64,000 nucleotides of DNA. Origin: Halobacteriales archaeon QS_9_68_17 (lineage in GTDB: Archaea > Halobacteriota > Halobacteria > Halobacteriales > Natronoarchaeaceae). Below the pieces are notes generated by a model, which was not told where the DNA came from, ran no database searches, and was given only the letters and a program-made list of their open reading frames with translations. Below, one piece after another: positions 17,536 through 26,233 of the stretch. The position numbers and the translations under genes were made by a program. The number at the start of each line of letters is the position of its first letter. The first letter of the stretch is position 1. Location of the stretch: assembly GCA_003023565.1 (NCBI GenBank), contig PXSA01000004.1:1-64000 (forward strand), in the 5' to 3' direction.

Positions 17536-18050
17536 CCGGGCTCACCTCCGTTATCGGCGTCGGTCCCACCGTCGTCGGACCCGGCCTGACGCGCTCCGGA
17601 CTCGGCGGGCGACGAGCGGCCCCCGTCCGCGGCGACCGCGTCCGAGCGGCGCTCACCGGGCTGGCGCATCCGGGCGGCGAGCCGTCGGAACGCCGCCCAG
17701 TGGAGGAACACGAACACCAGGATCGCCATCCCCATGATGACGTCCACCGCGTGGATCAATGCGATCATCGCGTCGAGCATCGGGTCCGTGTTGCCCGCGT
17801 TCCAGTCGGAGCCGACCCCGCCGCCCTCGATAGTCGGCTGGACGCGGTACAGGTTCTCGGTGAAGATGGCGAAGCCCTGCGCCCACCAGTAGGCCAGCCC
17901 CGTCACGACCAGTCCGACGAGGGCGCTGATGATCACGGCGAGGCGGTCGGTGAGCCTGCTGTCGGGGTCGGTGTAGTGGCTCTGGCGCTCCCGGGCCTCG
18001 GCGGGCGTCTCGCGCACCGGTTCGCGCTCGCCCTGCGGGTCGTCGCTCAT
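17532..18050 (-). CDS. FDH-operon membrane protein
   Basis: A 172-residue protein with a charged N-terminus, two predicted membrane helices (about 39-60, LAVIISALVGLVVTGLAYWW, and about 95-120, VDVIMGMAILVFVFLHWAAF) and an acidic low-complexity tail. No domain recognised. It overlaps the Fe-S gene upstream (ATGA) and the cytochrome b gene downstream (4 nt), so translation is coupled and the product is probably an accessory membrane subunit of the complex. The ATG at 18050 is chosen because of the overlap. Confidence 0.75.
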   Translation of the reverse strand: MSDDPQGEREPVRETPAEARERQSHYTDPDSRLTDRLAVIISALVGLVVTGLAYWWAQGFAIFTENLYRVQPTIEGGGVGSDWNAGNTDPMLDAMIALIHAVDVIMGMAILVFVFLHWAAFRRLAARMRQPGERRSDAVAADGGRSSPAESGARQAGSDDGGTDADNGGEPG

Positions 18051-18739
18051 CGGTCGAACACCCCGGCCTCTTCCTCTCCGAAGATGATCTCGAGCGCCGC
18101 CTCGTTGAAGAACGAGGCCTCGCCGCGGCGGTCGAGTTCCTCGGATATCTGGTCGGCCGTGCCGACGAGGATGGCGTCGGTAGCGCACTCCTCGGCGCAG
18201 GCCGGCCCCTTTCCGGTCTCTAGCTGGCGCTCCTCGCACATGGTGCACTTGTCCATGACCCCGCCGTTACCGGCTATCTGTGCGCTACCGTCGTCGGACT
18301 CCGGGAACTGTGGCGCGCCGAACGGACAGCCGGAGAGGCAGTACTGACAGCCGATACAGAGGTCGTCCCGCACCTCGACGTAACGGTTGTCGGGGTTCTT
18401 GAACAGCGAGTCCGTGGGACAGACGGAGACACAAGGGGCGTCATCGCAGTGGTAACACTGCATCGGAATGCTCGTCTCCCCCGGGTTCTGCCCCTCGCTC
18501 ATTGCCGCGCCGCTGCGCGGGTTGTTCCCGGGGTCCTCGGCCATCTGTCCCTCCAGCATCGTCGAGATGGAGATGCGCTGTTCGTCCCGGGGCACGTCCC
18601 ACGTGCGCTTGCACGCGACGTAACAGCCCCCGCAGTCGATACACGCCTCCACGTCCGGGAAGATGCGCGTCCCTTCGCCGGTGCTCATCACCCCTTCCCG
18701 CATGATCTCGCGGTCCTTTGATTGTTGGTTCGATGACAT
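18047..18739 (-). CDS. Formate dehydrogenase iron-sulfur (beta) subunit
   Basis: A 230-residue electron-transfer subunit with four [4Fe-4S] sites of the FdnH/DmsB type: CIDCGGCYVAC (about 33-43), CYHCDDAPCVSVC (about 95-107), CIGCQYCLSGC (about 128-138), and CTMCEER...CAEEC (about 165-184). It relays electrons from the catalytic subunit to the cytochrome b. It lies 2 nt after fdhA and overlaps the next gene by 4 nt. Confidence 0.9.
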   Translation of the reverse strand: MSSNQQSKDREIMREGVMSTGEGTRIFPDVEACIDCGGCYVACKRTWDVPRDEQRISISTMLEGQMAEDPGNNPRSGAAMSEGQNPGETSIPMQCYHCDDAPCVSVCPTDSLFKNPDNRYVEVRDDLCIGCQYCLSGCPFGAPQFPESDDGSAQIAGNGGVMDKCTMCEERQLETGKGPACAEECATDAILVGTADQISEELDRRGEASFFNEAALEIIFGEEEAGVFDR

Positions 18740-18741
18740 GA

Positions 18742-21700
18742 TTAGTGGCTATCCGACGAGCGGTTCCGGACGTCGTACGTTTTCTGTTGACCGAGGTCGT
18801 TCTCGTCCTGCGGGAACCCCTCGTTGAGCAGGTGGGTGTCCATGTTCAGTTCGTTCAGCAGGCTCTCGGTGGCCTGCTTGACGTTCACCAGCGCGGGCTT
18901 GGTCTCCTGCATCTGGGTCTCGGAGTCGTACCCGGGCGCGGTGATGATGTTGACGCTGTCGCCGATCGCGAGCGGTACCAGGCCGTCGGGGTAGCGTTCG
19001 GACAGGTCCTTCCCCTTGAACACGCCGCCCCAGTGGTACGGCAGGAACACCTCGCGCTCGTCCACGCGGTACGTGACGCGCGCTTTCACGAGGATGGACC
19101 CCCGGTTGGTGGTGGAGACGACGACCAGGTCGCCGCCGTCGACCCCGATATCGTCGGCGACGTCGGGGTGCATCTCCGCGTACATGTGCGGCTGGAGGTC
19201 GGCGGTGAAGACGTTGTTCCGCGTCTCCGCGCCGCCGCCCTGATGCTCGACCTGACGCCCGGTCGTCATCACCAGTTCGAACCCCTGCTCGTGGGCGCGC
19301 TGTGTCGCGTCCTGCTGGACCTCCTGGTTGTTCTGGTCCAGGCGGTAGAGGTTCGTCTGCGCGCCGAACGCGGGCCACTCGTCGACCAGGTCCTCCCGCG
19401 GGCTCTCGACCGGTTCGCGGTGGATCGGTACGGTGTCGTAGAAGTTCCACGCGACGGCCCGCGCCCGGCCGCGGCCGGTCGGCGGATCGGGCTGGGAGTT
19501 CTGGTACTCCTCGTAGTCGGCGGGGTCGATCTCGCCGAGGAAGACGTCCTGGAAGTCCTGCGCCGCCTCGTACGGCGACCGCTCCGGGTTCAGCGCGTAC
19601 CGGACCGGCCCCGCCATGTGACCCGAGTTCGTCGGGTCTCGCGGGATCGTGTTCGCGAATCCGGGATACTGCGGGACACCCTCGACCTCGCTGTCCCACC
19701 ACTCGGGTTCGTACGTCCCGCGAAGCATGTCCAGTCCCTCCTCGCCGTCCTGTTCGTACGTCTCCTGCAACGGGTAATCCTCGCTCGGGTACCCCTTCTC
19801 GCCGCGGACTTGCTCCCAGTCGTCGAGGGTCGGGGCCTGTTCGCCCCACCGGGCGCGGAAGTCGTGGCCGCCCTCCCGCGGGTCCATCCGGTCCCGCCAG
19901 ATGATCGGCGTGCCGGGGTGGTCGGGCACGTCGCCCTCGGGGTTCTCGCCCCAGCACGGCCACGGAAGCTGCCAGTACTCGCCCTCGTGCGGCCCGGCCT
20001 TCGCCTCCAGGTCCTCCGTGCTGAACACCTCGTCGTACTCCTGTTGGGACTGCAGTCGCTCGGGCGACATCTGGTAGCCGATGGTGCGGACGCCGAGGTT
20101 GATCTCCCTGAGCACGTCCTCGTAGGACTCCGTGCCGTTGTGCAGCTCCGGCCCCGGCCCCCAGTTGAAGTGCTCGCCGAAGCCGAGGCGGTCGGCGAGT
20201 TGCTGGATGATCTCGAGGTCCGGACGGGTGTTGTGTCCCGGCGGGCGCACCGGCTCCTTCCACTGGACCGAGCGGTGGGAGTTGGTGACGCTGCCGGCGT
20301 GCTCGTACGGACTGGCGCAGGGGAGGAAGATGACCCCGTCGTCGCGCTCGGCCATCACGGAGGCCACCGACGGGAACATGTCGACGACGACGAGGGTGTC
20401 GAGCTCCTCCATCGCCTGCTTCATCCGGTCCATCTCGGTCAGCGAGTTGGCCGAGTGCCCCCAGAACACGGCCATCTTGGTCTTCTCGGGCTGGTAGAGC
20501 GTCGACTCCAGCAGCCGGTCCCCCTGGTCCAGCGCGGACTCGTACCACCGGGAGACGGTGAGCCCGTTCTGGAACATCATGGAGGTGTCGTCCTCCGTGT
20601 CCTCGGGGTCGCCGATGATGGCGTCGCCCCCGCCGGCCTGCTCCTCGTAGAGGTCGTCCGGCATGTGGTCGAACTTCTCGTACAGGTCCTCGAACGACAC
20701 CTCGCCGTCGGTGTAGGGGCTCTCGGACCAGACGTGCGCCCAGTACCGCCACGTGGACGCGGACGAGACGGAGTAGTAGCCCGGCAGGATGTGGGCGTTC
20801 GGGCCGAGGTCGGTCGTCCCCTGGATGTTCGCGTGCCCGCGCATCACCTGTAGGCCGCCGCCCGCCCGGCCGATGCCGCCGGTCGCCAGTGCGGTGATGG
20901 CGTGTGCGCGGATGTTCTGCGTGCCGTTGGTGTGCTGGGTGCCGCCCATCGCCCACTCGATCTGGACGTTGGGCATGTTCTCGATGATGAGGTCGCCGAC
21001 CTCGCGGATCCCGTCCTCGCTGATCCAGGTGATGTCCGAGACGGTTTCGAGGTCGTAGTTATCCAGTTCGGCCTCGAGGTCCGGCCACCCGTTGACCCGC
21101 TGTTCGATGTGCTCCTCGTTCAGGGCGTCCTGCTCGATGAGGTAGTTGAGCAGTCCCAGCATGAACGCCGTGTCCGTCCCCGACCGGAGTCGGTAGAACT
21201 GGTCGGCGTGGGCCGCGGTCTTGGTGAATCGCGGCTCGATGACGATCATGTCGCCGCCGCGTTTCTGCCCTTCGAGGATGTGCTGCATCGCGATCGGGTG
21301 GGCCTCCGCGGGGTTCTGGCCGATGATGATGTCCAGGTCGTAGTTGCGGTAGTCGTTGATCGTGTTGGTCATCGCGCCGTAGCCCCACGTGTTCGCGAGG
21401 CCGGCGACGGTCGGGGAGTGACAGATCCGGGCCTGGTGGTCGACGTTGTTCGTCCCCATGAAGGCGATGAGCTTCCGGAGCGCGTACGCCTCCTCGTTGG
21501 AGTGGTGGGCGCTGCCCAGCCAGTAGACGCTGTCCCGGCCGTACTCCTCCCAGATCCGCTCGATCTCGCCGGTTATCTCGTTGTACGCCTGCTCCCAGGT
21601 GATCCGCTGCCACTCGCCGTCGACCCGCTGGAGCGGATGCTTGACACGCTTCTCCGAGTGCTCCGTCCCGTAGATACTCGCTCCCTTCGCGCAGACCGAC

Positions 21701-21987
21701 CCGTTGTTGATCGGGTTCTCCGACCACGGCTCCTGACCGACGAAGGCGTTGCCCCGCCGTTCGCCCTTGAATCCGCAGCCGACGGCACAGTAGTTGCACA
21801 CCGAGTTCACCGTCTCGGTGTTTCCGAGCGCGCCGTCGGGCGCTTCGCCCCCTTCCGACGGATCCTCTTCCTCCTGTCCGAGGACCTGCCCGGTCGTTGC
21901 TCCGCCGATCGCGACGGCACCGGCCAGCGCGCTCGCCTTCATGAACGAGCGTCTGTCGAGGTCCAGCGTTACCGGTTCTCCGCTCAC
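18742..21987 (-). CDS. fdhA: Formate dehydrogenase catalytic (alpha) subunit, Tat-exported
   Basis: Oxidises formate to CO2 at a molybdenum bis-MGD site. The 1081-residue protein opens with a twin-arginine leader (LDRRSFMKASALAGAVAIGG), so it acts outside the membrane. Cys64, 67, 71 and 99 bind a [4Fe-4S] cluster. The metal ligand is Cys189 in the FdnG-like ARICHSPTVAGL segment, where some bacterial enzymes have selenocysteine. The C-terminal MGD-binding domain includes LVMTTGRQVEHQGGG. The GTG start (21987) overlaps the stop of an 18-codon ORF. Perchlorate, nitrate or polysulfide enzymes are less likely because of the FdnG-type ligand motif. Confidence 0.9.
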   Translation of the reverse strand: MSGEPVTLDLDRRSFMKASALAGAVAIGGATTGQVLGQEEEDPSEGGEAPDGALGNTETVNSVCNYCAVGCGFKGERRGNAFVGQEPWSENPINNGSVCAKGASIYGTEHSEKRVKHPLQRVDGEWQRITWEQAYNEITGEIERIWEEYGRDSVYWLGSAHHSNEEAYALRKLIAFMGTNNVDHQARICHSPTVAGLANTWGYGAMTNTINDYRNYDLDIIIGQNPAEAHPIAMQHILEGQKRGGDMIVIEPRFTKTAAHADQFYRLRSGTDTAFMLGLLNYLIEQDALNEEHIEQRVNGWPDLEAELDNYDLETVSDITWISEDGIREVGDLIIENMPNVQIEWAMGGTQHTNGTQNIRAHAITALATGGIGRAGGGLQVMRGHANIQGTTDLGPNAHILPGYYSVSSASTWRYWAHVWSESPYTDGEVSFEDLYEKFDHMPDDLYEEQAGGGDAIIGDPEDTEDDTSMMFQNGLTVSRWYESALDQGDRLLESTLYQPEKTKMAVFWGHSANSLTEMDRMKQAMEELDTLVVVDMFPSVASVMAERDDGVIFLPCASPYEHAGSVTNSHRSVQWKEPVRPPGHNTRPDLEIIQQLADRLGFGEHFNWGPGPELHNGTESYEDVLREINLGVRTIGYQMSPERLQSQQEYDEVFSTEDLEAKAGPHEGEYWQLPWPCWGENPEGDVPDHPGTPIIWRDRMDPREGGHDFRARWGEQAPTLDDWEQVRGEKGYPSEDYPLQETYEQDGEEGLDMLRGTYEPEWWDSEVEGVPQYPGFANTIPRDPTNSGHMAGPVRYALNPERSPYEAAQDFQDVFLGEIDPADYEEYQNSQPDPPTGRGRARAVAWNFYDTVPIHREPVESPREDLVDEWPAFGAQTNLYRLDQNNQEVQQDATQRAHEQGFELVMTTGRQVEHQGGGAETRNNVFTADLQPHMYAEMHPDVADDIGVDGGDLVVVSTTNRGSILVKARVTYRVDEREVFLPYHWGGVFKGKDLSERYPDGLVPLAIGDSVNIITAPGYDSETQMQETKPALVNVKQATESLLNELNMDTHLLNEGFPQDENDLGQQKTYDVRNRSSDSH

Positions 21988-22040
21988 CGGTCGACACTCC
22001 GTTCGATCGCCGTACCGATCGTCTCGGTGTCTGTGCGCAT
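21984..22040 (-). CDS. Possible 18-residue leader peptide upstream of fdhA
   Basis: An ATG at 22040 opens MRTDTETIGTAIERSVDR and stops in a TGA that overlaps the fdhA GTG (GTGA). A TATA-like run ttaatcaata (22074-22083) lies about 35-40 nt upstream, so the mRNA would start just before this ORF. It may couple translation into fdhA. Too short for homology, so it may be incidental. Confidence 0.4.
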   Translation of the reverse strand: MRTDTETIGTAIERSVDR

Positions 22041-22263
22041 GACTTAGACGATCAACGGGAAGCGCAAAGAGTGTTAATCAATAGTCCAACGAACCGACGT
22101 TATTATCCGTTTATTTCTACTCGTACTCGTAATAACTACCACATGTATTTAGAAAATGAGGATCGATCTTATAGATCGTCGCTGGTCGTTCCCGGCCCGG
22201 TACCTGTCCTCTGTTCGATGATTGCCAACACACTTGCCGGACCGGGTCCTACCATGGGGGGCA
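22041..22263. promoter_or_regulatory. Divergent regulatory region of the FDH and HdrA-like operons
   Basis: An AT-rich stretch (22070-22180) in a GC-rich surrounding carries TATA-like boxes for both directions. The inverted repeat CGATCT-TAT-AGATCG (22164-22178) overlaps a plus-strand TATA-like cttataga and could be an operator. The two FDH-related operons are therefore likely to be co-regulated. Confidence 0.5.
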
Positions 22264-24384
22264 ATGAACACGGGGGCCTTCGTCTGTTCCTGCGGTGACG
22301 AGTGTCGCGTGGACCTCGAAGGTGCGCGCGAGGGTGTAGAGGGCGTCGACGTCGCGGCCAGTTCGAGTCGGCTCTGTGGCGACGACGGCCTGCGGAAAGT
22401 AGCGCACGTGATAGACGAGTACGACCTCGACGAACTGCTCGTCACGGCCGTCGACGACGGCTGCAAGGACCGATTCCGCCGTCTCGCTGAGGAGGAGGGC
22501 CTCCACCCCGAGGCGGTGGCCTTCGTCGACCATCGCGAGGGCGCGGGATGGGTCCACGACGAGGCCGCGGCCACGGAGAAGACCAGCCGACTCCTGAACG
22601 CCAGATACACCGGCCGTCAGGAGGAGCCGGTCTCACGGAGCGTGTCGCGCGAGGCCGGCGAGACGGTCGCGGTCGTCGGCGACGCGGAGACCGCGAGCGC
22701 GCTGGCCGGGGAGGCGGAGGTGACGCTGATCGCCAACGGCGGCGAGTACGCCGGGACGGACGCCGACCTGGACGACGTGACCGTCGAGCGCGGGCGCGTC
22801 ACGCACGTGGGCGGCGAGTACGGCGGGTTCGAACTCACGCTCGAAGCGCGCGTCACCGAGGACTGCATCTCCTGTATGCAGTGCGTCCGCGAGGGACCCG
22901 ACGGTCTCGTCACCCGGAAACCGGTTGATATCGCGCCGGAGGCTCCCGACGGCGAGTGGGCGGACTGCTGTCCGACCGACGCCATCGAGATGGGCGGCGT
23001 CGAGCGGACGATCGAAGCGGACCAGGTTGTCTTCCCGGCCGCCCGGTCGAAGGACCGCGGCGGACGCATCGGCTTCTACACCGGGCCGGTCGACGCCGGC
23101 ACCGTCGCCGCCGTGGAGCGGTTGCTCGGCGGCGTCGAGAAGCCCGACCACCTCGACATCGACATGGACGTCTGCGCGTCGGGCGAGTCGAGCCAGAAGG
23201 GGTGCAACGAGTGCGTGGAGGCGTGTCCCCACGGCGCGGTCGACCGCCCCCGCATCGACGAGGTCGCGTTCGACCCGGTGGCGTGTCAGGACTGCGGAGC
23301 CTGTACGAGTTCGTGCCCGACCGGAGCCGTGACACTGCGCGATCCGTCGAACGAGCGCATCGCTCGCGAGGTCGAGACACTGGTCGAAGCGCCCGATACG
23401 GGCGGCCTGTTCGGCGGCGAAGACCCCATCGGCGAGCAAGTGGTCGCGTTCGTCTGCTCCGAGTCGGCCGAGGAGGCGCTCCGGGAGTACGGCCGCCTCT
23501 CGGCGGCCGGCCGCGACCTGGAGTACCCGCCGGTCCTGCCGGTGCGGGTGAACTGCACGGACACGGTCGGCGAGGCGCACGCGCTGCACGCGCTGGCCGC
23601 GGGCGCGGACGGTGTCGCCGTCGTCGGCTGCGGGGGGAGCTGTCTGCACTCGGGACCGGACCCGAAGGCCGAACTCGTCGAGCGCGTCAACGCGGCCTGT
23701 CGCGACCTCGGCCTCGGCGAGCGGATGACGTTCCTCGCGCCCGACCCCGCCGACCCCGACGGGTTCGTCGACTCGCTGTCGTCGTTCGTCGACGGCCTCG
23801 GCGAGTCTCCCGTGCCGGCGGGCGAGCACGCGGCGACGGGCGACGTGGACGACGGGAGGGCGACGGCCCCGTTCGACAACCACTCGTGGGCGCTGGAGAG
23901 CGTCCGGGCTATCGTTGACCACGCGGAACCGGAACGCGACGTGGTCCGCGGCCTCTCGAGCTTCGGTCGGATGGCGGTCTCCGACGACGACTGCGCGCTC
24001 ACGCCGTCCTGCGCGACGCTCTGTCCGACCGACGCCATCCGGCGGAAGGAGACCGACCTGCAGTTCGACCACGAGCGCTGCGTGAACTGCGGCCTCTGCG
24101 AGGAGGGCTGTCCGGAGTCGGCGATCACGATGCGGGACGGTCTCGACCTGTCGCTCCTGCCCGAGAACAGCGGCGACTTCGAGGACCCGGCGTGGTCGAC
24201 CGTCTACGAGGGCGAGATGCTCGCCTGCGTCCGGTGCGGCCGGGAGTTCACCAGCGTCGAGTCCGCCGAGAAGGTGGAGTCCGAGGTCGGCGAGCGGGTG
24301 GCGGGCATCGCGCCGGACGCCGAGCACAGCGTGTTCGAGTACTGTAACGACTGCCGACCGAAACTGCTGTTCGAGGGGGCCTGA
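22264..24384 (+). CDS. HdrA/MvhD-like multi-cluster iron-sulfur protein
   Basis: A 706-residue cytosolic fusion protein. The N-terminus MNTGAFVCSCGDECRV resembles HdrA; the FAD-type Rossmann loop is eroded (VVGDAETAS). Cys clusters follow at about 201-207 (CISCMQC), 301-325 (CASGESSQKGCNECVEACP) and 340-355 (CQDCGACTSSCP). Residues about 388-500 match MvhD (VAFVCSESAE, RVNCTDTVG, VVGCGGSCLH, normally a [2Fe-2S] domain). A final ferredoxin pair (about 575-625) and a CVRCGREF...CNDC ribbon end the protein. It is divergent from fdhA and followed by a TorD-type chaperone, so it probably receives or distributes formate-derived electrons. Confidence 0.7.
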   Translation: MNTGAFVCSCGDECRVDLEGAREGVEGVDVAASSSRLCGDDGLRKVAHVIDEYDLDELLVTAVDDGCKDRFRRLAEEEGLHPEAVAFVDHREGAGWVHDEAAATEKTSRLLNARYTGRQEEPVSRSVSREAGETVAVVGDAETASALAGEAEVTLIANGGEYAGTDADLDDVTVERGRVTHVGGEYGGFELTLEARVTEDCISCMQCVREGPDGLVTRKPVDIAPEAPDGEWADCCPTDAIEMGGVERTIEADQVVFPAARSKDRGGRIGFYTGPVDAGTVAAVERLLGGVEKPDHLDIDMDVCASGESSQKGCNECVEACPHGAVDRPRIDEVAFDPVACQDCGACTSSCPTGAVTLRDPSNERIAREVETLVEAPDTGGLFGGEDPIGEQVVAFVCSESAEEALREYGRLSAAGRDLEYPPVLPVRVNCTDTVGEAHALHALAAGADGVAVVGCGGSCLHSGPDPKAELVERVNAACRDLGLGERMTFLAPDPADPDGFVDSLSSFVDGLGESPVPAGEHAATGDVDDGRATAPFDNHSWALESVRAIVDHAEPERDVVRGLSSFGRMAVSDDDCALTPSCATLCPTDAIRRKETDLQFDHERCVNCGLCEEGCPESAITMRDGLDLSLLPENSGDFEDPAWSTVYEGEMLACVRCGREFTSVESAEKVESEVGERVAGIAPDAEHSVFEYCNDCRPKLLFEGA

Positions 24385-24386
24385 CG

Positions 24387-25013
24387 ATGGACACTACCGC
24401 GCTCTACGACGCACGGACCGAACTGCTCGACTTCGCCATCGACGCCTTTGGCGACGTCCCGTCGGCGGAGTTCCTCTCGGAGGTCCGAGCGGGCGTGACC
24501 GTCCCGGACGACGAGGTCTCCCCGTCGCTGGACGCGGGGTTCGACGCGCTGGAGCGGTTCGTTCAGGAGAACGCCGACCGACCCGTCGACGACCTGCAGG
24601 ACGAACTGACCACCGAGTACACGCGGCTGTTCGTCGGGCCGCGCCCGGTCGTCGTGGCCCACGAGACGCACTACCGGGACGACACCGAGTTCATCGGCGA
24701 GGGACTCGCCGACGTCGAGGAGGCTTACGCGGCGGCGGGATGGAAGCCGCCCGAGGACTACCCCGAGGAGAACGACTTCGTCGCGGTCGAACTCGGCTTC
24801 CTCCGGAACCTCGTGCGGCGACAGCGCGACGGACAGGAGGAGGCGTTCGGCTACGAGCGGGTGTTCCTCGACGAGCACCTGCTGACGTGGGTCGACGACC
24901 TCGCCGCGGACGTGCGCGAGGAGACCGACGAGGACCTCTACCTCGCCGCCGCCGGCGTCGCGGAGGGCCTCGTCGCGTTCGAGGACGAACTCGCCGCGCA
25001 GATGGTTTCGTAG
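24387..25013 (+). CDS. TorD/DmsD-family molybdoenzyme maturation chaperone
   Basis: A 208-residue helical cytosolic chaperone that would bind the Tat leader of FdhA and assist cofactor insertion before export. It shows the family segment LTTEYTRLFVGPRPVVVAHE, then THYRDD, and the later VAVELGFLRNLVRRQRDG and FLDEHLLTWVDDL. It starts 2 nt after the HdrA-like gene. Its position opposite fdhA supports the role. Confidence 0.85.
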   Translation: MDTTALYDARTELLDFAIDAFGDVPSAEFLSEVRAGVTVPDDEVSPSLDAGFDALERFVQENADRPVDDLQDELTTEYTRLFVGPRPVVVAHETHYRDDTEFIGEGLADVEEAYAAAGWKPPEDYPEENDFVAVELGFLRNLVRRQRDGQEEAFGYERVFLDEHLLTWVDDLAADVREETDEDLYLAAAGVAEGLVAFEDELAAQMVS

Positions 25014-25059
25014 GCGCTTCACTTCCGGTCCGCGGCGCTCGCTTTCTCCCGTCGGCCGC

Positions 25060-25300
25060 CTCCGCGCCCAGTGGCTCGACGCGCGCGAGCACGGCGTCGC
25101 CGTGGTCGGGGGCGCGACCTCGCGGAAGACGCCCGAGGAGACCGACGCGACCGCGGTCGACCTCTCGGCGGGGACGCGCGAGGACCCAGCGAAGCCCGCC
25201 TACGCTCACGGCGGCAAGGACGGAACGCCCCAGCCGGTCGAAACGCTACGACGGGTCGGTGGAGTACATGCGCGAGACGCCACTCGATGCGGTTCCGGAC
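25060..25300 (+). pseudogene. Fragment resembling DUF763
   Basis: Two frames carry pieces reminiscent of the DUF763 family: VVGGATSRKTPEE and YAHGGKDGTPQPVE in one, RYDGSVEYMRETPL in the next. Start, middle and end of the family are missing, so this is a relic. It overlaps an antisense regulator fragment. Confidence 0.4.
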
Positions 25301-25425
25301 GGTGGTCGGCGCGACACCGACCTCGTCCGCGGTGACCGACGCCGAGTGGTTCCGAGCGTCCCGCTTGAGCATGTGGAGGATGTCGCGGTCGGCGTCGTCG
25401 GTCGCACGGCTCCACGGCGGACGAC
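25225..25425 (-). pseudogene. Truncated Lrp/AsnC-type helix-turn-helix
   Basis: Minus-strand DADRDILHMLKRDARNHSAS, then VTADEVGVAPTTVRNRIEW, is the DNA-binding part of an Lrp/AsnC regulator. The effector-binding RAM domain and a proper start are absent, and the frame runs on into unrelated sequence. Together with the DUF763 fragment it shows 25060-25450 to be a decayed region. Confidence 0.5.
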
Positions 25426-25486
25426 GTTCGACGGCGTTCCCGACGTATCGTCGGCAGAAGGGAGCACGGTCGGACGGCGAGCTCTG

Positions 25487-25720
25487 CTACGCGTCCCCGG
25501 CCGTCGCGACGGTCCCGAAGAGGAAGGCGACCGACGCGCCGAGCAGCCACATCGCGACCGGCGTCGCGGTCGCTATCGCCCGCTCCATTCGGAAGTACCA
25601 CGTCCACGTCGCGTGGAGTTCGGCGACGAACGCCACCACGCCGACGGCGGCGACGACGAGACAGAGCGCCGTCGCCGAGAGGACGGTCCCGACGCGGCAG
25701 ACGCGGGCGAGGTCACGCAT
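25487..25720 (-). CDS. Two-helix membrane protein, paralogue of the upstream gene
   Basis: A 77-residue product with two hydrophobic helices. The segment VGVVAFVAELHATWTWYFRM is clearly related to VGTVAIIAELKGTWHWSIHL in the gene upstream (25713-25994), so the two arose by duplication. The start overlaps the upstream stop by 8 nt. No family recognised. It may form a membrane hetero-oligomer with its paralogue. Confidence 0.65.
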   Translation of the reverse strand: MRDLARVCRVGTVLSATALCLVVAAVGVVAFVAELHATWTWYFRMERAIATATPVAMWLLGASVAFLFGTVATAGDA

Positions 25721-25994
25721 CGACCCACCACCGGCCGACGAGCAGGAGACCGAACAGCGGGACGAGGGCGTACAGCATGTAGTAGACGAACAGGCCGACG
25801 TAGCTGACCGTCGATTCGAGGTGGATCGACCAGTGCCACGTCCCTTTCAGTTCGGCGATGATCGCGACGGTGCCGACGGTGAGCAGCGCGAACGCGAGCA
25901 ACGCGGTCAGCGAGTAGACGACGACGCGGAGGTAGCCGTAGAGCGTCTCGCCGTCGAGGCGAGCGCCGCCGCGGTCGACGGTTCGCTCCGACAT
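25713..25994 (-). CDS. Two-helix membrane protein of a three-gene set
   Basis: A 93-residue product (MSERTVDRGGARLDGETLYG, then two membrane helices with the shared AELKGTWHW motif between them). The ATG at 25994 shares its A with the TAA of the 45-residue gene upstream, so all three genes are translationally coupled. Function unknown. Confidence 0.65.
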   Translation of the reverse strand: MSERTVDRGGARLDGETLYGYLRVVVYSLTALLAFALLTVGTVAIIAELKGTWHWSIHLESTVSYVGLFVYYMLYALVPLFGLLLVGRWWVDA

Positions 25995-26131
25995 TACGCC
26001 CTCCAGTGGTGTCGGTAGGCGTCGTAGGCGATGACGCCGCACACCACCGCGCCGACGAGCATGACGGCTATCGCCACGTCGGGCGGGAGCGGTAGTTCGG
26101 CACTGGCGAGCCCACTGCTGGCGTGTAGCAT
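25994..26131 (-). CDS. 45-residue single-helix membrane peptide
   Basis: MLHASSGLASAELPLPPDVA, then one hydrophobic helix (IAVMLVGAVVCGVIAYDAY) and HHWRA. The stop overlaps the next start (TAATG). It is the first gene of the little membrane operon 26131-25487. Its small size and single helix recall accessory subunits of membrane complexes, but no catalytic partner is adjacent. Confidence 0.6.
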   Translation of the reverse strand: MLHASSGLASAELPLPPDVAIAVMLVGAVVCGVIAYDAYRHHWRA

Positions 26132-26233
26132 GGTCTCAGTGTAGCCCCGAGGTCGCTTAAACGCTTCCTACCCTCGGGTTTCGGATACACGGAGCGTTTA
26201 TTACCGGTACGGCGTTACACGGTACTTATCCGC

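Noticed and set aside
18745-20853. A 702-codon plus-strand open frame opposite fdhA
   Set aside because: It is an antisense shadow of the formate dehydrogenase gene. Its composition (Val/Leu/Arg-rich, no motifs) is what GC-rich antisense frames give, and fdhA has clear active-site motifs.
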